Shown piece by piece: positions 1 through 9,449 of a stretch of DNA of 64,000 nt. The notes below the pieces were generated by a model, which searched no databases, was not told the DNA's origin, and saw only the letters and a list, made by a program, of their open reading frames with translations. Each line of letters starts with the position of its first letter. Positions within the stretch are counted from its first letter, which is position 1. Source of the DNA: Verrucomicrobiota bacterium (GTDB taxonomy: Bacteria > Verrucomicrobiota > Verrucomicrobiia > Opitutales > UBA953). The position numbers were made by a program, and so were the translations under genes. The stretch covers positions 62,001 through 126,000 of the forward strand of contig VHCL01000001.1 in the NCBI GenBank assembly GCA_016871725.1. The letters run 5' to 3'.

Positions 1-544
1 CGCCGGCCTGCGCGACGGCGGCTCGACGGTCGAGAACCTGGGCATGGCGCGTTCGCTCGAACAAGCGCGCGGCGCGCACCTGCTGCTCCTCGTGGTCGAC
101 GCCGCGGCCGAGCCCCCCGCCCTGCCCGCGGAACTCGTCGCGCTGCTCGATCCCGCGCGCACGCTCGTGGTCGCGAACAAGGCCGACCTGCCCGCGCACC
201 CGGCGCAGAAAGATTTCCTGCCTCAGCTCATGAAGCTGTCGGCCTGCCTCCTGGACGGCCGCGACGCCGAGAAGCTGCGCGCCAAGCTCGGCGACTTCCT
301 GATCGCCCAGGAGATCGCCCCGGGCGCCGAAGAGCTCGTCGTCTCGGTCCGTCACGCCGAGGCCATGGCCCGGGCGGCGGTCGCCCTGACCGAGGCGGTC
401 GGCCACCTGAAGGCCCCGATCCAGACCGAGTTGGCGGCCGCCCAGGCCCGGGCCGCCCTGGACGCCCTGGGGGAGATCGTGGGCCGCATCGACAATGAGC
501 GTATGCTGGACAAGCTCTTTGCTTCCTTCTGCATAGGTAAGTGA
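1..544 (+). CDS. mnmE: tRNA modification GTPase MnmE, C-terminal fragment (5' end outside window)
   Basis: Contains NKAD GTPase motif and ends in the MnmE C-terminal signature FCIGK; immediately upstream of mnmG. Confidence 0.9.
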   Translation, partial: AGLRDGGSTVENLGMARSLEQARGAHLLLLVVDAAAEPPALPAELVALLDPARTLVVANKADLPAHPAQKDFLPQLMKLSACLLDGRDAEKLRAKLGDFLIAQEIAPGAEELVVSVRHAEAMARAAVALTEAVGHLKAPIQTELAAAQARAALDALGEIVGRIDNERMLDKLFASFCIGK

Positions 545-567
545 TTCCCTCCGGTGAGGGAGCGCCC

Positions 568-2448
568 ATGCGACCTCACAAACAAATCCGCCTCGGGCCC
601 GACCGCCCCTACGACGTCATCGTCTGCGGGGCCGGCCATGCCGGCGTGGAGTCCGCCCTGGCCGCGGCCCGCATGGGCGTGGATGTCCTGCTCCTGACGG
701 GCAACATCGACACCATCGCCCAGATGAGCTGCAACCCCGCCATCGGGGGACAAGCCAAGGGGCACATCGTCCGGGAGATCGACGCCCTGGGGGGCGAGAT
801 GGGCCTGACCGCCGACGTCACCGGCATCCAGTTCCGCCTGCTCAACTCATCCAAGGGTCCGGCCGTCCAGGCCCCCCGCGCCCAGTGCGATAAGAAGGCT
901 TACCAGTTCCGGATGAAGCACCTCTGCGAACTGCAGGAGGGTCTGACCATCTTCCAGGCCCAGGTCACCGGCCTGATCTTCAAAGCGGGCGCCGTCGTCG
1001 GGGTGCAGACCAATCTGGACCTCGATTTCCACGCCAAGACCGTGGTCGTGACGACGGGCACCTTCTTGCGCGGCCTGATGCACATCGGGGCGAATAAAAC
1101 CGAAGGAGGTCGGCTGGGTGACTTTAGTGCTAAGTCATTGTCAGCCAGTTTCTTAGAGGCTGGCATTGAACTCCAAAGGCTCAAGACCGGCACCCCTCCG
1201 CGCATCCTCGGATCGTCCATTGATTTCACCAAGTGCGAGGAGCAACCAGGCGACGCCTCCCCTACCCTCTTCGCCTTCCATGACACCCGGCAGCAAACCG
1301 ATTTGTTCCACGTGGAACAAGCGGGCGAGCGACTCCCTGGATGGACCCCGGGAAGCGAGCAGGTCTCTTGTTGGATGACGGAAGCCACAGGCGCCACGGG
1401 TAAGATCGTCCAGGAGAATCTCCACCTCTCCCCCTTATACGGAGGCGAGATCACCGGGGTCGGCCCGCGCTATTGCCCCTCCATCGAGGACAAGTTCGTG
1501 AAGTTCTCAGATAAGGACGCCCATAAGCTCTACCTAGAGCCAGAAGGACGAAATACCGACGAATGGTACATCAACGGATTGTCCACCTCCCTGCCCTTCA
1601 CGGTCCAGCTGCAGATGCTGGCCTCCGTCCCTGGCCTGGAAAACGCCGTCATGCTGCGCCCGGCTTATGCCGTGGAGTATGATTTCGCGCCCCCTACCCA
1701 ACTCTACCCCACCCTGGAGTCTAAAAAGGTGGATGCCCTCTTCTTCGCAGGCCAGATCAATGGGACATCGGGCTACGAGGAAGCCGCCGCCCAAGGGTTG
1801 GTAGCCGGGGTCAATGCCGCCTGTAAGGTCAAAGGCCGGACCCCGATGGTCCTCGGCCGCGACGAAGCCTATATCGGCGTCCTGATTGATGATTTGGTGA
1901 CCAAAGGCACCCAAGAGCCTTATCGGATGTTCACGAGCCGAGCCGAATTCCGCCTTTTGTTCAACCACGGCAGCGCCGAACTCCGCCTAAAGGACAAAAT
2001 CGCCGAGTTCGGCTTGGTGCCGCCGGATCGGTTGGCTCGGATTCAAGCCAAGGCCCAAAAAGTGGCTCACTGGATCGAATACCTGGAAAAGCTGGCCATC
2101 CCTGGCGGCATCGCCGGCGACGTCATCCGTCGTAACTGGGAATCAACCCCTAAGGATTTACCGCCCACATTCCTTGCCGAAGCCCCCGAAGTGCAGGCGG
2201 AGGTCATGTATCGGGTCAAATACCGAGGCTATCTGGAACGCGAAACCCGCAACGCCCGTAAACTGCACGATCTGGACTCTTTTAAAGTGCCGGAGGGCTT
2301 TGATTTCTTGAAGGCCTACGGACTGCGGATTGAGGCGCGCCAAAAGCTCCACGCCATCCAGCCCAAGACCTTGGGCCAGGCCAGCCGGATCAGCGGGGTT
2401 AATCCGGCCGACATCTCGCTGCTGATGGTCCTTTTCCGCTCAAAATAA
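568..2448 (+). CDS. mnmG: tRNA uridine-5-carboxymethylaminomethyl modification enzyme MnmG
   Basis: [26 protein letters not shown]-binding N-terminus, full-length MnmG; ATG at 568 follows mnmE stop. Confidence 0.95.
   Translation: MRPHKQIRLGPDRPYDVIVCGAGHAGVESALAAARMGVDVLLLTGNIDTIAQMSCNPAIGGQAKGHIVREIDALGGEMGLTADVTGIQFRLLNSSKGPAVQAPRAQCDKKAYQFRMKHLCELQEGLTIFQAQVTGLIFKAGAVVGVQTNLDLDFHAKTVVVTTGTFLRGLMHIGANKTEGGRLGDFSAKSLSASFLEAGIELQRLKTGTPPRILGSSIDFTKCEEQPGDASPTLFAFHDTRQQTDLFHVEQAGERLPGWTPGSEQVSCWMTEATGATGKIVQENLHLSPLYGGEITGVGPRYCPSIEDKFVKFSDKDAHKLYLEPEGRNTDEWYINGLSTSLPFTVQLQMLASVPGLENAVMLRPAYAVEYDFAPPTQLYPTLESKKVDALFFAGQINGTSGYEEAAAQGLVAGVNAACKVKGRTPMVLGRDEAYIGVLIDDLVTKGTQEPYRMFTSRAEFRLLFNHGSAELRLKDKIAEFGLVPPDRLARIQAKAQKVAHWIEYLEKLAIPGGIAGDVIRRNWESTPKDLPPTFLAEAPEVQAEVMYRVKYRGYLERETRNARKLHDLDSFKVPEGFDFLKAYGLRIEARQKLHAIQPKTLGQASRISGVNPADISLLMVLFRSK
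1304..1319. promoter_or_regulatory. parS-like ParB binding site (inside mnmG CDS)
   Basis: Perfect 16-bp palindrome TGTTCCACGTGGAACA, matching the conserved chromosomal parS core (TGTTNCACGTGNAACA type). Confidence 0.85.
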
Positions 2449-2477
2449 GCGGGCAGAAAAAAGGGGGAGGGGAGGGG

Positions 2478-2493
2478 TGTTCCACGTGGAACA
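2478..2493. promoter_or_regulatory. parS-like ParB binding site downstream of mnmG
   Basis: Second identical 16-bp palindrome TGTTCCACGTGGAACA (18 bp palindrome GTGTTCCACGTGGAACAC at 2477-2494). Confidence 0.88.
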
Positions 2494-2661
2494 CCCTCTG
2501 TAAAGATTGTGGCCGCACCATGTAACGGTCGTGTATCTTAAATTCATAAGATGTTAATAGTGAATAATTTATGTTATAAATGTGCCTGCGTCACGCGACC
2601 GCCATCCTTGTCACCTAACTCTGGCGCTTCAGGGCAGGGTGCTCTTAAGTGAAGCCGCACC

Positions 2662-3357
2662 ATGGACGCCGAACACCTCAAGCGCATCTTGATCGTCGAT
2701 GACGAAGCCGACGTCACCGAGCTCTTGGACTATAAGTTCAAGCAGGCGGGCTACGCCATCCGGACGCTCAACGACCCCCTCCGGGCCATCGGCCTGGCGC
2801 GCGACTTCCGCCCGGACCTCATCATCCTCGACGTGATGATGCCCGAACTCACCGGCGTGCAGCTCCTCCGCATGGTCCGCGCCGACGCGCTCCTCCAGGA
2901 CACACCGGTCATCTTCCTCACGGCCAAGGGCGAGACGGCCGACAAGGTCAAGGGGCTCGAATCCGGCGCCGACGACTACGTGACCAAGCCGTTCGACGCG
3001 CGCGAGCTGATGCTCCGCGCCCAGGCGCTCCTCCGCCGCGCGAAGTCGGCGGCGGCCAAGCCCACGACGCGGCTCGCCGCCGGGGCGCTGCTGCTCGACA
3101 TCGAACGCCACGAAGTGACCGCGGCCGGCAAGCCCGTCGAACTCACGGCGACCGAATTCAAGCTGCTGCGCCTGCTGCTCGAGCGCAAGGGCAGGGTGCA
3201 GTCGCGCGAAGAACTCCTGTCGGACGTCTGGAACTACTCGCCGGACCTCGAGACGCGCACCGTCGACACGCACGTGCGGCGCCTGCGCGAGAAGCTCGGG
3301 CCGGCCGGCGACGTGATCGACACGGTGCGCGGCGTCGGTTACCGCGTGAACGGCTGA
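2662..3357 (+). CDS. phoB: PhoB-family response regulator (REC + winged helix)
   Basis: ILIVDDE..., LDVMMP, KPF, C-terminal OmpR/PhoB wHTH (VDTHVRRLREKLG...VRGVGYR). Followed by a histidine kinase. Confidence 0.85.
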   Translation: MDAEHLKRILIVDDEADVTELLDYKFKQAGYAIRTLNDPLRAIGLARDFRPDLIILDVMMPELTGVQLLRMVRADALLQDTPVIFLTAKGETADKVKGLESGADDYVTKPFDARELMLRAQALLRRAKSAAAKPTTRLAAGALLLDIERHEVTAAGKPVELTATEFKLLRLLLERKGRVQSREELLSDVWNYSPDLETRTVDTHVRRLREKLGPAGDVIDTVRGVGYRVNG

Positions 3358-3406
3358 ACCGCTTTGCGCTCGCGCGTCCCCGTCGCGACGACAGCATGAG
3401 AAGGCG

Positions 3407-4648
3407 ATGACCTGGCTCCCCTGGCTGCTCCTGTGCGCGCTCGGCGCGGCCGCCGTCTGGGCGCTGGGCGAACACGCCGCGCATCTCCGCTGGGCGCGGC
3501 GCGCGCTCCGCGGCGACACGGAGGCGCGCCGCCCCGAAGGCTGGCTCGTCCGCGCGCTGCGGCTCGAGGAGCTCTTCAAGGCGATCGAACGCCGCGCCGC
3601 GAACGAGGACGAGATCCGCGCCGCCGCGGGGCGACGCATCGAGGCGCTGCTGGCGCCGCTGACGGACGCGGTGCTCGTCGTCGACGCGCAGGACCGGCTG
3701 CGGCTCGCGAACCCCGCCGCGATGGCGCTCTTCGGGCTGGCCGAAGAGGACGTCGGCGGGCCCGTCGTGCCGCTCGTGCGCAGCGCCGATTTCATCGAGC
3801 TCATCCGCCGCGTCCGCGGCGAAGGCGACGCGCGCGCGACGCTGCTCCTGAACCGCGCGCCGCTGGCCGACGTCTGGCTGCAGGCCGCCGGCGCGCGCAC
3901 CGACCCGGAGGCCTTCGGGCCGGACGCCGCGATCTTCGTGCTGGCGGACGTGACCGCGCTCAAGCGCCTGCAGGCGATGGAGCGGGACTTCGTCACCAAC
4001 GTCTCCCATGACCTCCGGACGCCGGTGACGATCCTGCGCGGCTACGCGGAGACGCTCGCGGAAGACCAGGCGACGATGTCGGCCGAAGACCGCGCGCGTT
4101 TCACGCAGAAGATCGTGGCTTCCGTCGGCCGACTGCAGGGGCTCGTCGAAGGCCTGCTGGCGCTCGCGAGCCTGGAGTCATCGCAGGAAGTCCGCCGGGA
4201 GGCCGGCGCGCTGCACACGGCGGCGCGCGAGGTCGCCGCGGAATTCGACGCGCGCTGCAAGGCCGCGGGCGTGTCCCTGAGCCTGGACCTGGCGGCGCAG
4301 CAGGACGTCGGCGCCGATCCGCTCCAGGCCCGTCGGCTCATCCAGAACCTGATCGACAACGCGCTGGCCCATGCCGCCGGCCTGACCCGGCTCCGGATCG
4401 CGACCCGCGACACGACCGACGGGACCGAACTGAGCGTCGAGGACGACGGGGCGGGGGTCGCCCCCGCCGATCTCCCGCGGCTGTTCGACCGTTTCTACCG
4501 GACCGACAAATCCCGACGGGCCGGGGGCAGCGGGCTCGGCCTGAGCATCGTCCGCCAGGTCGCCGAACTCCATGGCGGCTCCGCCGGGGCGGAACCGGCG
4601 CGACCGAAGGGCCTCCGGATCATCGTCACCCTGCCGCGGGTCGACTGA
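3407..4648 (+). CDS. phoR: PhoR-like sensor histidine kinase (TM + PAS + HisKA + HATPase)
   Basis: NVSHDLRTPVTIL H-box, NLIDNALAHA N-box, GAGVAPADLPRLFDRFYR, GGSGLGLSI; adjacent to phoB. Confidence 0.85.
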   Translation: MTWLPWLLLCALGAAAVWALGEHAAHLRWARRALRGDTEARRPEGWLVRALRLEELFKAIERRAANEDEIRAAAGRRIEALLAPLTDAVLVVDAQDRLRLANPAAMALFGLAEEDVGGPVVPLVRSADFIELIRRVRGEGDARATLLLNRAPLADVWLQAAGARTDPEAFGPDAAIFVLADVTALKRLQAMERDFVTNVSHDLRTPVTILRGYAETLAEDQATMSAEDRARFTQKIVASVGRLQGLVEGLLALASLESSQEVRREAGALHTAAREVAAEFDARCKAAGVSLSLDLAAQQDVGADPLQARRLIQNLIDNALAHAAGLTRLRIATRDTTDGTELSVEDDGAGVAPADLPRLFDRFYRTDKSRRAGGSGLGLSIVRQVAELHGGSAGAEPARPKGLRIIVTLPRVD

Positions 4649-4662
4649 CTTCCCGATAATGA

Positions 4663-4689
4663 AAAACCCGCCGGGTTTCGGCGGGTTTT
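4663..4689. terminator. Bidirectional intrinsic terminator
   Basis: AAAACCCGCC-GGGTTTC-GGCGGGTTTT perfect 10-bp stem with flanking A/T tracts between phoR and a convergent tRNA. Confidence 0.85.
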
Positions 4690-4705
4690 GGCTCCATTTT
4701 TAAAG

Positions 4706-4780
4706 TGGAGCGCGCGACTGGACTTGAACCAGCAACAGCCACCTTGGCAAGGTGGTACTCTACCATTGAGCTACGCGCGC
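4706..4780 (-). tRNA. tRNA-Gly(GCC)
   Basis: Reverse complement folds as a cloverleaf: GCGCGCG acceptor, anticodon stem CCACC-TTGCCAA-GGTGG (anticodon GCC), GGTTCAAGTCC T-arm, encoded CCA. Confidence 0.92.
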
Positions 4781-4806
4781 GTTGGAGGGAGAGCAGACCA
4801 AACGGG

Positions 4807-5646
4807 TCACCGAGTGTCAAGCCTTTGGAGGAAGGCGGCCCGGGCGGCCGCCGGGGCGGGGGTCAGGCCTTGGTCCGCCAGCAGGCTGGCGGCGGCGTCC
4901 GAGCAGAGCCAACGGAGGGCCGGACGGAGGGCGGCGACTTTGTCCGGGCGGACATGAAGGATGAGGGGCAGCTGGAGGGGATAATCGCCATTGTGCACGT
5001 TGTTCTCATCCGGCCCGTAGGCGGTGGCGGACCGGCCAGGGCGGCCGTCGGCGACAGGAAGGACCCGGCCGCGGGCGGCCGGGGCTTTCGGCAGGAGGAC
5101 GATGCTACCGGCCCGCGAGGCGAGGAGATCCGCCGCCAAGGCGGGCTCCACGCGCAGCCGGACATCCGGACGGAACGCCTGTCCCTCGAGGACGAGGCCT
5201 TGGAAGATCTCCAGGACCAAGGTGCCGGGCGGGGAACTCAGCGCCGGCGTCATGAGTTCCGAACGCGCGGCCGGGTCCAGGTCGTTCCAATTGCGCGCCG
5301 GCGCGCGCGCATCGCGCGCGTACGCGTTGGCGAGCTGCTCGAAGCTGATCTGGTCCATCCGGTTGCTGCCGTGCGTCGCGACCACGACGACCGCGGACGC
5401 GAGCCGGAATTCCCGGGCGCCGGCGACGGGCGAGGCTTCGCCCGGACGCATGAGGAGGATGGCGGCCGCGGCGCGGCCTTCCGTGAAAGCGCGGCGGGCG
5501 GGCAGGGTGCCCGCGAAATCGGCGACGGCCGGGCCGGCCGCGGCGCGGAGGCCGGCGACGAAACGTCCGTCGAGCAGGTCGGTGCCGACGAGGTCCGCGC
5601 CTTCGGCGACCGCGCAGGCGAGCAGGGCGAGCAGGAGGCTCCTCAC
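4807..5646 (-). CDS. PstS-like phosphate/substrate-binding protein (GTG start)
   Basis: Hydrophobic signal-like N-terminus VRSLLLALLACAVAEG and PstS-type C-terminal pattern (DYPLQLPLILHV...); upstream of 5646 the ORF is only frame extension inside the NtrC gene. Confidence 0.6.
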   Translation of the reverse strand: MRSLLLALLACAVAEGADLVGTDLLDGRFVAGLRAAAGPAVADFAGTLPARRAFTEGRAAAAILLMRPGEASPVAGAREFRLASAVVVVATHGSNRMDQISFEQLANAYARDARAPARNWNDLDPAARSELMTPALSSPPGTLVLEIFQGLVLEGQAFRPDVRLRVEPALAADLLASRAGSIVLLPKAPAARGRVLPVADGRPGRSATAYGPDENNVHNGDYPLQLPLILHVRPDKVAALRPALRWLCSDAAASLLADQGLTPAPAAARAAFLQRLDTR

Positions 5647-7025
5647 GCCGTCTCGGGGCCGGGATCGAGTTCCGGCCACTGCAGGAGTTTGCGATGCAAC
5701 GTGCGGCGCGAGATGCCCATGAGCTCCGCCGCGCGCGTGCGGTTGCCCGCGGCGGCGGCGAGCGCCTGCCTGAGCAGCTGCTTCTCGTTCAAAGTGCGGT
5801 CGAGGTTGGCCGTCGCGCCGGGGGCCGGCGCGGCGGGACCGCCCGGCACGGAGACGGGCGCGGTGAAACGGGCGTCGAGGTCGGCGGGACCGACCGTCTT
5901 GCCGGCGCGGAGGACCGCGAGGTTCTCGCACGCGTTGCGGAGTTCGCGGATGTTGCCCGGCCACGGATAGCGCACGAGGATCGCCAAGGCCTCGGGAGAG
6001 AGGCGCGGCGCCGCGGCGCCGTTCTCCTTCGCGAAACGTTCGAGGTAATGGGCGAGCAGGAGCGGGATGTCATCCGTCCGCTCGCGCAGCGGGGGCAGCC
6101 GCAGCGGCACGACGGAAAGGCGGTAGTAGAGGTCTTCGCGGAACTTGCCTTCCTTCACCATCTGGCGGAGGTCGCGGTTCGTCGCGCAGACGAGACGCAG
6201 GTCCAAGGCGATGGGACGGTGCGAACCCAGCCGTTCGACGGCGCGCGTCTCGAGGAAGCGCAGGAGCTTCACCTGGGTCGTCGCGTCGATCTCGCCGATC
6301 TCGTCGAGGAAGAGCGTGCCGCCGTCCGCGGACTCGAAGCGGCCGACGCGCCGCTCGTTCGCGCCGGTGAAGGCCCCCTTCTCATGGCCGAAGAGCTCGG
6401 ACTCCAGGAGGTTCGCCGGGATCGCGGCGCAATGGACGGCCATGAAGGGTCCCTTCGCGCGCGGGCTCGCCTGGTGGATCATCTGGGCGAAGAGCTCCTT
6501 GCCCGTGCCGGTCTCGCCGAGGAGGAGCACGGTCGCGTTGGACGGGGCGACGGAACGGACCTGCTCGATCGAATGCTGGAGCGCGGCGGAGGAGCCGACG
6601 ACTTCGCCGAGGGCGAACTTCCGGTCGAGCCGCGCCTTGAGCGTCACGACCTCCTTCTCGGTGGTGCGCGCCTTGAGGCCGCGCTCGAGGACGAGCTCCA
6701 CCTGGCGGAGGTCGACGGGCTTCTGGAAGAACCAGTAGGCGCCGCGGCTCATCGCGGTGACCGCCGTCTCGACGTCGCCGTAGGCCGTCATCATGATGCA
6801 CACCGGCTGCTGCGGCAGCTTGAGCGCGCGGTCGATCACCGCCAGGCCGTCCTCGCCGGCCATGCGGAGGTCGGTGAGCACGGCGTCCGGGGGCACGTCC
6901 TGCATGAGGCGCGCCGCTTCCGCGGCGTCCTTCGCGACGAAGGTCTCGTAGCGGTCCTCCAGCGCGGCGCGGAGGCCTTCGCGGATGTTCTTCTCGTCGT
7001 CGACGATGAGCACCGTGGGCTTCAT
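5643..7025 (-). CDS. NtrC-family sigma-54-dependent response regulator
   Basis: REC domain, GETGTGKE Walker A, ESELFGHEKGAFTGA sigma-54 contact motif, C-terminal Fis HTH. Confidence 0.93.
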   Translation of the reverse strand: MKPTVLIVDDEKNIREGLRAALEDRYETFVAKDAAEAARLMQDVPPDAVLTDLRMAGEDGLAVIDRALKLPQQPVCIMMTAYGDVETAVTAMSRGAYWFFQKPVDLRQVELVLERGLKARTTEKEVVTLKARLDRKFALGEVVGSSAALQHSIEQVRSVAPSNATVLLLGETGTGKELFAQMIHQASPRAKGPFMAVHCAAIPANLLESELFGHEKGAFTGANERRVGRFESADGGTLFLDEIGEIDATTQVKLLRFLETRAVERLGSHRPIALDLRLVCATNRDLRQMVKEGKFREDLYYRLSVVPLRLPPLRERTDDIPLLLAHYLERFAKENGAAAPRLSPEALAILVRYPWPGNIRELRNACENLAVLRAGKTVGPADLDARFTAPVSVPGGPAAPAPGATANLDRTLNEKQLLRQALAAAAGNRTRAAELMGISRRTLHRKLLQWPELDPGPETA

Positions 7026-7028
7026 GGT

Positions 7029-8069
7029 TCAGGCTTCCGGGGAGGCTTGGTGGTTGGCGGCGCCCCAGACGCGCGCCGCCTTCTCGGCGAGGGCCGCGCG
7101 GGCGCGGTCGACCTCGGCGAGGCGGGCTTTCAGGTTGGCGTTGGAGACGGCCGCGAGGTCGTCGAGGTCGGAGAGGTAGGCGCCTTCGAGGGCGCGCGCG
7201 GCGACGTCGAAGTTGCGCGGCACGCCGAGGTCGACGAGCAGCAGCGGCCGGCCCTGGCGGCGGGCGACGGTCTCGCGGAGGGCGCCGACGTCGAGCAGGG
7301 CGCGCTCGACCGTGGCGCAACCGACGATCACGTCATGCGCGTGCGCCTGGCGGAGCGCGTCGGCGAGCGTGAGGGACGAGCCCGCGAACTCCTCGGCGAG
7401 CGCGCGGGCGTTGTCGAAGGTGCGGGAGGCGACGGAGACCTGCGCGGCGCCGCGCGAGACGAGGGCCTGGACGACCTGGCGGCCCACGTCGCCGGTGCCG
7501 AGCACCAGCACGCGCGCCTCGTCGAGCGAACCGAACACGCGCTGCGCGAGCTCGACGGCGACGTTGCCGAGGCTCACCTGGCCCTGGGAGATGCCGGTGT
7601 GCGTGCGCGCCCAGGCGCCGGCCTGGAAGGCGCGCTGGAAGACGCGGTTGAGCACCGGGCCGGTCATGCCGCGCGCGAGCGCGTCGGCGTAGGCGTCCTT
7701 CACCTGACCGGCGATCTCGACCTCGCCCACCATCTGGGATTCGAGTCCGGAGACGACGGCGAAGAGATGTTCGACGGCCGCGAGGCCGGGCACGGGGCGG
7801 AGATGCTGGTCGAGGACCGCGGGCGCCGCGCCCGTGGCCTTGATGAGGGCGGCGCGCACGTGGAGGGCGGCCGCTTCGTCGCCGACGCCGTAGGCTTCGA
7901 GCCGGTTGCAGGTCGCGAGCAGGACGGCTTCGGCGAGGCCCGCCTCGCGCGCGGCGGCGTAGAACGCCTCGGCGCCGCCGGCGGGGACGGTGAAGGCCGC
8001 GCGCTCGTCGAGGCCGGCGGTGCGGTGGGTGGCGCTGAGCGCCACGAGACTGCGGACGCGTTCGCTCAT
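7029..8069 (-). CDS. hemA: Glutamyl-tRNA reductase
   Basis: LLATCNRLEAYG, SQMVGEVEIAGQVKDAY, VLGTGDVGRQV, LVDLGVPRNF. Confidence 0.93.
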   Translation of the reverse strand: MSERVRSLVALSATHRTAGLDERAAFTVPAGGAEAFYAAAREAGLAEAVLLATCNRLEAYGVGDEAAALHVRAALIKATGAAPAVLDQHLRPVPGLAAVEHLFAVVSGLESQMVGEVEIAGQVKDAYADALARGMTGPVLNRVFQRAFQAGAWARTHTGISQGQVSLGNVAVELAQRVFGSLDEARVLVLGTGDVGRQVVQALVSRGAAQVSVASRTFDNARALAEEFAGSSLTLADALRQAHAHDVIVGCATVERALLDVGALRETVARRQGRPLLLVDLGVPRNFDVAARALEGAYLSDLDDLAAVSNANLKARLAEVDRARAALAEKAARVWGAANHQASPEA

Positions 8070-8893
8070 CGGGCGGCGGGGAGCGAGAGATACAGGGCGA
8101 CGAGCGCGGGGACGAAGACGAGCAACGACGCGCGGGCGTAGGCCGAACCGGCGAGACGATGACGGCGTCGCTGGACGGTGACGAAGAGGCAGGCGGCCCA
8201 GGCGAGCGAAGCGGCGGCGAGCTTGGGCAAGGCGACGAGGGCGAGGTCACGCTGGGCCCAGTCGGTCGCGCCGATGACGAGCGAGAGACCGAGGAGCCAG
8301 ACGGCGGCGCCCATGAGCTGGCCGCCGATGCGGTCGAGCGGCACCAGGGCGGGCAACAAGGCGTAGATCCCGCCGAACTCGCGGCGGGCCAGCGCGCGGT
8401 CCTGCAGGAGGTAGGCGGCGGAGTTCAGCGCCTGCGCGCCGAGGACGCAGTAAGCGAGGACCGCGGCGCCGACGTGGATGACGATCAGCGGCTTGTCGGC
8501 ATGATCGGCGGGCTGCCCGACGACGCCGAGCCACGCCGCCACGGTCAGGCAGAGCGTCGTCGCGCCGGCGATCGCCCAGGTCGGCAAGCGGTGGGTGAAG
8601 GTGAGGTCCAGGAACAGGGCCAGCCCGGCGAGCCCCCAGCCGATGGAAAGGAAGAGTTCCGAAGCGCTGCCGATGGGCAGGGCGTGCGCCCGCAGGCCCT
8701 GATAGGCCAGCATCGCGGTCAACATGATCCAACCCCCGCGCAGCAACCAGAGGCCGGCGGTCGGCCAGCGTCCCGAGGCATCCTTCGCAGCCAAGCCGTC
8801 CAGCAGCGCCGCCGCCAGGAAGACGGCGGCACAGCCCAGCAGGCATTCCCGCGTGAGGGGATGCTCGGCGATGGCTGCGGCCAAGGGTGTCAT
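8066..8893 (-). CDS. CcsA/HemX-like cytochrome c assembly integral membrane protein
   Basis: Multiple TM segments, heme-handling family pattern, immediately upstream of hemA with 4-nt overlap. Start MTPLAAAIA inferred. Confidence 0.7.
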   Translation of the reverse strand: MTPLAAAIAEHPLTRECLLGCAAVFLAAALLDGLAAKDASGRWPTAGLWLLRGGWIMLTAMLAYQGLRAHALPIGSASELFLSIGWGLAGLALFLDLTFTHRLPTWAIAGATTLCLTVAAWLGVVGQPADHADKPLIVIHVGAAVLAYCVLGAQALNSAAYLLQDRALARREFGGIYALLPALVPLDRIGGQLMGAAVWLLGLSLVIGATDWAQRDLALVALPKLAAASLAWAACLFVTVQRRRHRLAGSAYARASLLVFVPALVALYLSLPAAR

Positions 8894-8990
8894 GGGAGTG
8901 ATGTATAGAGAGGTGTGACATTTTGGCAAACCTGCAAAACGTCCTGTTTTCTTGCGAAAGCAGGGCAGGGGGGTAGTTTTCCCCTTGTCT

Positions 8991-9446
8991 ATGGCCCACG
9001 ACCTCTACGACCTCACCCAGCACCCCCCTCGCAGCCCCCGGGTTCGCCTCGGTGGCCTGGTCATCCTCCCGCGCATGATCGATAAGGCCAGGGCCACGAA
9101 AGCCGGCAAAAATGGGGAATATACCTATGGTTGCTCCTTGGATCGCAACGTCCTGGACTTCCTCGGTATCGAGGCGGATGAACTTAAGGCTCAGATCGAC
9201 AAGGGTTTAGGTGATGGCGAAATCCTGGCCTGGATGATGGGGAATGCCAAGAAGCCGCGCCAAGCCTACGAAATCGCGGCGTTCAGCGCCTACCACGAGC
9301 AGCGCGCCCCGGGCGGTCCTTCGGGTCGGGGCAAGCTGACCGATTACCAGTCGTCGACTCCGGCCGGCGCCAAGCGCGAGGACATCGTCACTTGGTTCGA
9401 CGTCCTGGACCTGGACGACCACCAGAGCTTCGGCGGCAAAGTCTGA
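8991..9446 (+). CDS. DUF5069 domain-containing protein
   Basis: MAHDLYDLTQHPPRSPRVRLGG...ILPRMIDKARA family pattern recognised from memory. Confidence 0.65.
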   Translation: MAHDLYDLTQHPPRSPRVRLGGLVILPRMIDKARATKAGKNGEYTYGCSLDRNVLDFLGIEADELKAQIDKGLGDGEILAWMMGNAKKPRQAYEIAAFSAYHEQRAPGGPSGRGKLTDYQSSTPAGAKREDIVTWFDVLDLDDHQSFGGKV

Positions 9447-9449
9447 GCC

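Noticed and set aside
2520-2600. Pho box upstream of phoB
   Set aside because: No convincing pair of CTGTCAT-like direct repeats at 11-bp spacing was visible.
4807-5964. Full 385-aa extent of the PstS-like ORF
   Set aside because: Residues before 5646 are an Arg/Pro-rich shifted frame inside the NtrC gene; the GTG at 5646 with a signal-like sequence is a better start.
4705-5970. 421-aa plus-strand ORF starting inside the tRNA-Gly(GCC) region
   Set aside because: Overlaps the tRNA and the PstS-like gene on the other strand; low-complexity product.
5694-8141. 815-aa plus-strand ORF antisense to the NtrC-family regulator and hemA
   Set aside because: Acidic/basic low-complexity antisense frame; opposite strand has unambiguous domains.
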